Shown here in pieces: positions 31,827-35,704 of a stretch of DNA of 35,704 nucleotides (position 1 is the first letter of the stretch; each line of letters starts with the position of its first letter). Source of the stretch: a bacterium (GTDB taxonomy: Bacteria; Planctomycetota; UBA1135; GCA-002686595); NCBI GenBank assembly GCA_030426785.1, contig JAUHXY010000011.1, positions 1 through 35,704 of the forward strand. The letters run 5' to 3'. The position numbers were made by a program, and so were the translations under genes. The notes beneath the pieces were generated by a model, which made no database searches, was not told the origin of the DNA, and worked only from the letters and a program-made list of their open reading frames with translations.

Positions 31827-34310
31827 CTAGTCTTCGCCCCAATGCACGAAGGCCGCCCAGTCCCGGGATGGGTGTCCTTCCGCACGCAGGGCGAGCCTGG
31901 TGCGGCGCACCGCTTCCGAAGGCATCAGGCCGGCGCAAATGTGGGCGTGAAAGCGTTCGCCAAAAGCGCGCGCCCCTTCGTCGGAAACCGGCCACAGGGT
32001 CGCGACCACGTTGCGGGTTCCACCCGCCAAGAAGGCGTGCACGAGCCCCAAAGAGCCTTCTCCGTCGAGATACCGTCCTGTACCCGACGCGCAGGCACCC
32101 AGGTACACCAAGGGCAAGCGCGGTTGCCAAGCTGCGATGGTCGACGCACACAAGGTTTGATCGTCGGCCAGGACCAGCGCTTGCGCCTGCAGGGTGGGAT
32201 CCTCGCAGCCAGGCGCTACCACCAAGTGCGTCGCTAAGTGCAGCGGTCGATTGGAAGCGCAAGCGAACTCGACCGCGCTCGCGATGCAGTGCGGGCCGAC
32301 CTCCAAACTCGATTCGGGTTGCTCTGCGTGCAGTGCTGTGAGTTCTGCCCGGGCGGCCGGCAAGAGGGGCCAGGCTTGCGTCGTGGGCGCTCCGATCCAA
32401 AACCAAGGTCGCGCCAAGGCTCCGGGATCCAAGGCAGCTGGCTCGCGACCCAACGCTTTGCGCTGCACCAGGCGCACGCGCGTTTCGAGGGGTTCCCCAT
32501 GCCAAGCTAGACCGCCCAAAGCGATCTCCTCGAGCGGGCCGTGCATCATCACGTGCAGCGCGGCACGCTCCGGCAGCGGGCGAGCGGGCGGCAATCCCGC
32601 GGCGATCGCTGGGGGGAAGAGGGTTTGGGCTAGTTCGTGCTGCAAGGCTTGCGCGCGCTCCTGATCCCCGTCCTGCAAAGCCTGGCGAGTACGCTGCCAA
32701 GCGGTCTGCACTTGACCGCGCGTGATGGGGAGGCGCGCGAATTCTTGCCATCCGTCGGGGCCGAAGTGCAGCACGAGCGAGAACTCCGGGCCGAAAGCGA
32801 ACGTCATCCAGCCCAAGCCGTCCGCGCGCAGGGCGGCGATGCGCTGGGAGATCTCGTCGCGAGAAGCGCCGCCCCAGGAGCGCGCATAGCGGGTTTCGAT
32901 GCTGAGAGCGGCTTGCTCCAGCTGACCGCACTGGGCCAGCGCGTACGCTTCGAGCACCACCGCATGCCAACCAAGCCATTCACCCCACACGCTGCCGCTG
33001 CCGAGCCGCCGGGTTTGCCAAGCCTCCGCGGCTTGTCCCGCCGCTTGCAAGGGGGCCAGGGCGGCCTGGGCCTGCCCCAGTTGCAAACGCAGTTCGCCTT
33101 CTAGGATCCAGGCCTGCACGCGGCCTTGCGGCGACCAATGCAAGTCGCTCGAAGCGCTGAGCAATCCCTCCAAGGCATGGCGATGCCGGCCTTCGGCGGC
33201 GAGCTGCTGTGCCTCGGCCAGCGCCAACCGTTCGACTTCTTCGGGGGCTTCTTCCTGGAGCCGTTCGAGCGCTCGGCGCGCGGCCGGTAGATGTCCGCGA
33301 CGCCGCAGGGCGGCGGCCAACAAACCTTGCCATGCGATGCGCTCTTCCGGGCTGTCCGGTTGGCAGCGCCACAAGTGATCCAAGGCGGCTTGGACGCGAT
33401 CTTGGTGCAACAAAGCCAAAGCTTGCTCGTGGGCGAGGTCCCACGAGGTTTCCGGCGAGCTCCAGCTCGCCCAGCGTTCGAGCAAGCGTTGCAGGCGATG
33501 CACATCGCCGGATTCGCGCGCGAGGGCCACGCGCCCACGCAGGGCGCGCGCTCGATAGGTAGGTTGTTCGACCGCGACGGCCAGCTCTTCCAGGGCCGCG
33601 TAGCGGGCCGCCGCCGCCGAACGCGTGCCCGTCAAGCGCTCGCATTCGGCCAGGATCCACAGGGGTTCCAGTTGGGGCGTGCGAAGACCCGCGCGGTCGA
33701 AGTCGGCGAGAGCCGCCCGCGCGTGCTCTTGCACGGTCTGCGTGAGGTCCGCGCGCACCATCGGCGCCAAACCGGCATCGCGATCCAAGCGGGCCAGATC
33801 GAGTCGGGCCAGCAACGCGTGGGCTTGCGCGCGGGGCGTTGGGTCGCCATTCGGCTGGATGGCGGCGAGCACCGCGTGCAGTTCCGTTCGAATCGATTCT
33901 CGCTCCGTCGGCCAATCCTCGGGGGGCGCGTCCCCTTGCCAAGTGGCGGCGTAGGCGTCTTGCACGCGGGCGCGCAGGCCTAGGACGAGCTGTTCTTGTT
34001 CCCAACCACGCCGACGGGCTTCGGGACTGAGGGCTGCCGTGAAGCGTGCGATGATCAGCGCATCGGGTCGGCCTAAGTCGCTCAAGACTTGCGCGGCGGC
34101 GAGTAGCTCCGCCGGTTCCGACTGCACGCCCGAGCGGAAGGCTTGCCAAGCCTCTCCGAAGCGTCGACGCGCCGCCGCCCGTTCGGTGGCCGCGTCCTGG
34201 GGCGTGGTGGTGGTGGGGATCGTCGGGGTCCCGGGATCGAGGCGCAGGCCCGGAGCGCCCCAAACCACGCCCCCGCCCAAGGCAGCGAGGAGGCCAAGCC
34301 GAAGCAGCAT
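31827..34310 (-). CDS. Exported TPR-CHAT protease-like protein
   Basis: 827 residues. The leader MLLRLGLLAALGGGVVWGAPG looks like a signal peptide or anchor, so the bulk is probably periplasmic. About 45-480 is all-helical with TPR-like pairs (for example RALRGRVALARESGDVHRLQRLLERWA). The last 280 residues are a CHAT domain (caspase-HetF-associated): ALHVMMHGPLEEIALGGLAW, the His of LHLATHLV (H695), the Cys of VYLGACASGTG (C740) and the closing GLVHAFLAGGTRNVVATLWPVSDEGA...FHAHICAGLMPSEAVRRTRLALR. The His-Cys dyad of active caspase-like peptidases is intact. It is coupled (3 bases) to a membrane anti-sigma gene, which is the obvious candidate substrate or sensor partner (inference). Confidence 0.9.
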   Translation of the reverse strand: MLLRLGLLAALGGGVVWGAPGLRLDPGTPTIPTTTTPQDAATERAAARRRFGEAWQAFRSGVQSEPAELLAAAQVLSDLGRPDALIIARFTAALSPEARRRGWEQEQLVLGLRARVQDAYAATWQGDAPPEDWPTERESIRTELHAVLAAIQPNGDPTPRAQAHALLARLDLARLDRDAGLAPMVRADLTQTVQEHARAALADFDRAGLRTPQLEPLWILAECERLTGTRSAAAARYAALEELAVAVEQPTYRARALRGRVALARESGDVHRLQRLLERWASWSSPETSWDLAHEQALALLHQDRVQAALDHLWRCQPDSPEERIAWQGLLAAALRRRGHLPAARRALERLQEEAPEEVERLALAEAQQLAAEGRHRHALEGLLSASSDLHWSPQGRVQAWILEGELRLQLGQAQAALAPLQAAGQAAEAWQTRRLGSGSVWGEWLGWHAVVLEAYALAQCGQLEQAALSIETRYARSWGGASRDEISQRIAALRADGLGWMTFAFGPEFSLVLHFGPDGWQEFARLPITRGQVQTAWQRTRQALQDGDQERAQALQHELAQTLFPPAIAAGLPPARPLPERAALHVMMHGPLEEIALGGLAWHGEPLETRVRLVQRKALGREPAALDPGALARPWFWIGAPTTQAWPLLPAARAELTALHAEQPESSLEVGPHCIASAVEFACASNRPLHLATHLVVAPGCEDPTLQAQALVLADDQTLCASTIAAWQPRLPLVYLGACASGTGRYLDGEGSLGLVHAFLAGGTRNVVATLWPVSDEGARAFGERFHAHICAGLMPSEAVRRTRLALRAEGHPSRDWAAFVHWGED

Positions 34311-34313
34311 GGA

Positions 34314-35423
34314 CTAGCGTTGTTGCAAGGCGTTCAAAAACTCATCCCGCTCTGCACTGGCGGGCAGTTGCTGAGCTTCCCAACGCGCATCGGCATGCCA
34401 ACCGTTGGCGTACAGGTAGCGCACGCGCGCCACACCCCGCAAGGAGTCGAGGTGTTCCAAGGTGGCGGGGGAGGGGCGCACTTCAAACTCGCTGGCGGGA
34501 AGCGGAACTTCGAGCCCATCGCGCAAAGCGGCGAACTCGGCGGTGTAGTGACCGGGCGGCAAAGGAGCCGGCGGCGTCCAGCGAGGTTTGGTTTGCGTCC
34601 ACTGGCCGACCCGCTCACCTTGGTCGAAAGCGCTGCCGTCGTGGGCGTAGAGGCGCAGCAGGTAGGCATGAGCCCCCTCGACCTCCGCGGTTTCCAAGAC
34701 GCCGCTCCAGTGACCTTGGGGTGAACGCGCCAGGACGCGTCCGCGCGGCGTACTCGGCGAGCCGGCGGTGCCGCTGCGCAGGGTGGCGACTTCCGGCCAA
34801 GGACCGTTGGCGCTCACTTGGGTTCCCTCGCGGGCCGCAAGGAACCAAACCAGCGCAACTGCCGCCGCGCTCGCGACCCAAGCGCGCCAGGGGGTCGGTC
34901 CGCGCAGGACTGGAGCGAGTGGGGCAGCGCCTTCCGGTTCGCTGGGCTCGACCTTTTCAGGCCGCTCCATCGCCTCCTGCAGGAACGCTGGCATGTCCCA
35001 ATCGGCTTCCGACAGGAGCAAAGGCGATGGTGGGGGGGTGGTTAGGCTCTGGACCTCCGCTTCGCACGAAGGACAGATGGCGATGTGCGCGCGCAGCTCT
35101 TCACGCTGGGCTTCGTCGAACTCTTCCGCGGCTTGCGGGCCCGCGAGCGCGAACAGCGCTTCCGGCTCGGGGCAGCCTTGCGCGGCGAGCAACGATTCGT
35201 GCAGCCAAGCTTCCACGCGTTGCAGGTGCTGAAGGGCCGGACCCGCTTGCGGATCCTGGGCCATCCGCTCCCGGTCGCGGTCGTTCCATTCGTCCCAGTA
35301 AGCCAAGCGTTCTTGGTGCGTCTTGTGGTGCAGAGGGTGAGTCCGAGAGCCCGACGATGTATCCGCAGGGGTGGCGGGCAGGGGGGCACCTTTCGGGTCG
35401 AATTTTTCGGGATCCTGGGGCAT
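34314..35423 (-). CDS. Membrane anti-sigma factor with ZAS zinc finger
   Basis: 369 residues. A ZAS-type zinc-binding site reads C84-x28-H113-x3-C117-x2-C120 (ending RAHIAICPSCEAEV), as in zinc-binding anti-sigma factors that clamp ECF sigma factors. One membrane helix follows at about 180-197 (AWVASAAAVALVWFLAA). Beyond it, about 170 residues form a beta-rich, probably periplasmic domain (VLETAEVEGAHAYLLRLYAHDGSAF, GHYTAEFAALRDGLEV). AGGAGG eight bases upstream lies within the end of the sigma gene. The order sigma, anti-sigma, CHAT with 3-base gaps makes a signalling unit likely: sigma is held at the membrane until the periplasmic domain is changed or cut (inference from ECF/anti-sigma biology). 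Confidence 0.85.
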   Translation of the reverse strand: MPQDPEKFDPKGAPLPATPADTSSGSRTHPLHHKTHQERLAYWDEWNDRDRERMAQDPQAGPALQHLQRVEAWLHESLLAAQGCPEPEALFALAGPQAAEEFDEAQREELRAHIAICPSCEAEVQSLTTPPPSPLLLSEADWDMPAFLQEAMERPEKVEPSEPEGAAPLAPVLRGPTPWRAWVASAAAVALVWFLAAREGTQVSANGPWPEVATLRSGTAGSPSTPRGRVLARSPQGHWSGVLETAEVEGAHAYLLRLYAHDGSAFDQGERVGQWTQTKPRWTPPAPLPPGHYTAEFAALRDGLEVPLPASEFEVRPSPATLEHLDSLRGVARVRYLYANGWHADARWEAQQLPASAERDEFLNALQQR

Positions 35424-35426
35424 GGC

Positions 35427-35704
35427 CTAGACCTCCTCCAAAGCGTAGTTCTGCACCAGCACCTTGCGCAGGCTCACCGTGGCGCGCCGCAAGCGGTACT
35501 TGGTCTGTTCCAAAGAAATCGAGAGCTCTCCCGCGATGCCGCCGAGGGTCTTGCCCTGCACGTAGCGCATGTCGAGCAGGCTCTGCGCTTCGGGTTCTAA
35601 GGAGCCCATGGCAGCGCGTACGTATCCACCGATCTCATCGTTGCCCGCCAGTTCTTGGGGGCCGGGAGTCTCGTCGATCTGTTCGGGGACCTCCTCGGTG
35701 GGAC
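35427..35704 (-). CDS. ECF-type sigma factor, C-terminal part (partial, runs off the window)
   Basis: Open in one frame to the window edge, so the 5' part (regions 2 and 3) is outside. The visible 92 codons read PTEEVPEQIDETPGPQELAGNDEIGGYVRAAM then a clear sigma region 4 helix-turn-helix: PEAQSLLDMRYVQGKTLGGIAGELSISLEQTKYRLRRATVSLRKVL. The start at 35609 in the ORF track is an internal Met. The gene precedes the anti-sigma gene by 3 bases. ECF sigma factors direct RNA polymerase to a specific regulon when released from their anti-sigma. The sigma subgroup cannot be told without region 2. Confidence 0.82.
   Translation of the reverse strand, partial: PTEEVPEQIDETPGPQELAGNDEIGGYVRAAMGSLEPEAQSLLDMRYVQGKTLGGIAGELSISLEQTKYRLRRATVSLRKVLVQNYALEEV

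Noticed and set aside
31827-35704. Type III-E CRISPR locus
   Set aside because: No repeat-spacer array and no gRAMP/Cas gene is visible; only the TPR-CHAT/anti-sigma/sigma arrangement is shared.

Overview
The window is GC-rich and densely coding. Most starts lack a clear Shine-Dalgarno sequence. Several traits point to Planctomycetota or a close relative (inference, moderate confidence): an ArsC-family selenoprotein, a sigma/zinc-finger anti-sigma/CHAT operon, orphan ParA-type ATPases, a Met-rich exported protein and SD-poor starts. No rRNA, tRNA, IS element, prophage or CRISPR array was found, so this looks like ordinary chromosomal backbone with some lineage-specific modules.

Layout. (1) 75-3310, minus strand: a tight operon of AtuA-like protein (DUF1446 family), a separately encoded AtuA C-terminal domain, phosphate acetyltransferase and an exported FKBP-type isomerase. 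(2) 3384-4332, plus: pyroglutamyl peptidase, then a selenoprotein whose in-frame TGA (4024-4026) hides its N-terminus from the ORF track. A strong two-way hairpin terminator follows. (3) 4414-5514, minus: a Met-rich exported protein. Upstream is an 890-base gap full of hairpins that may encode a 32-residue membrane peptide. (4) 6405-7871: pyruvate kinase. (5) 8246-11974: a FlhG/MinD-like ATPase, a ParA/Soj-like ATPase and a helix-hairpin-helix protein with a long disordered tail, closed by a textbook terminator. (6) 12099-14685: class I aminotransferase, a uracil phosphoribosyltransferase-like protein (GTGA overlap) and a 7Fe ferredoxin. (7) 14943-17282: a DEAD-box helicase with a DbpA-type RNA-binding domain and an RGG tail, behind a long structured leader. 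(8) 17457-20741: a small membrane protein converging on an LTA-synthase-like sulfatase/ICMT-like methyltransferase pair. (9) 20903-26270, minus: a YgiQ-type radical SAM protein, a divergent B12-binding-type radical SAM protein and a large lipoprotein of unknown function. (10) 26410-31655, plus: a 5'-nucleotidase lipoprotein, then a short-chain acyl-CoA cluster (enoyl-CoA hydratase, MDR oxidoreductase, 3-hydroxyacyl-CoA dehydrogenase) and a single-span membrane protein. (11) 31827-35704, minus: an ECF-like sigma factor (cut by the window edge), a membrane ZAS anti-sigma factor and an exported TPR-CHAT protease-like protein.

The two parts most worth attention are the UxxC selenoprotein with a candidate bacterial SECIS element, and the sigma/anti-sigma/TPR-CHAT operon. 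The latter resembles, without any CRISPR component here, the Csx29/Csx30/sigma arrangement of type III-E CRISPR loci.
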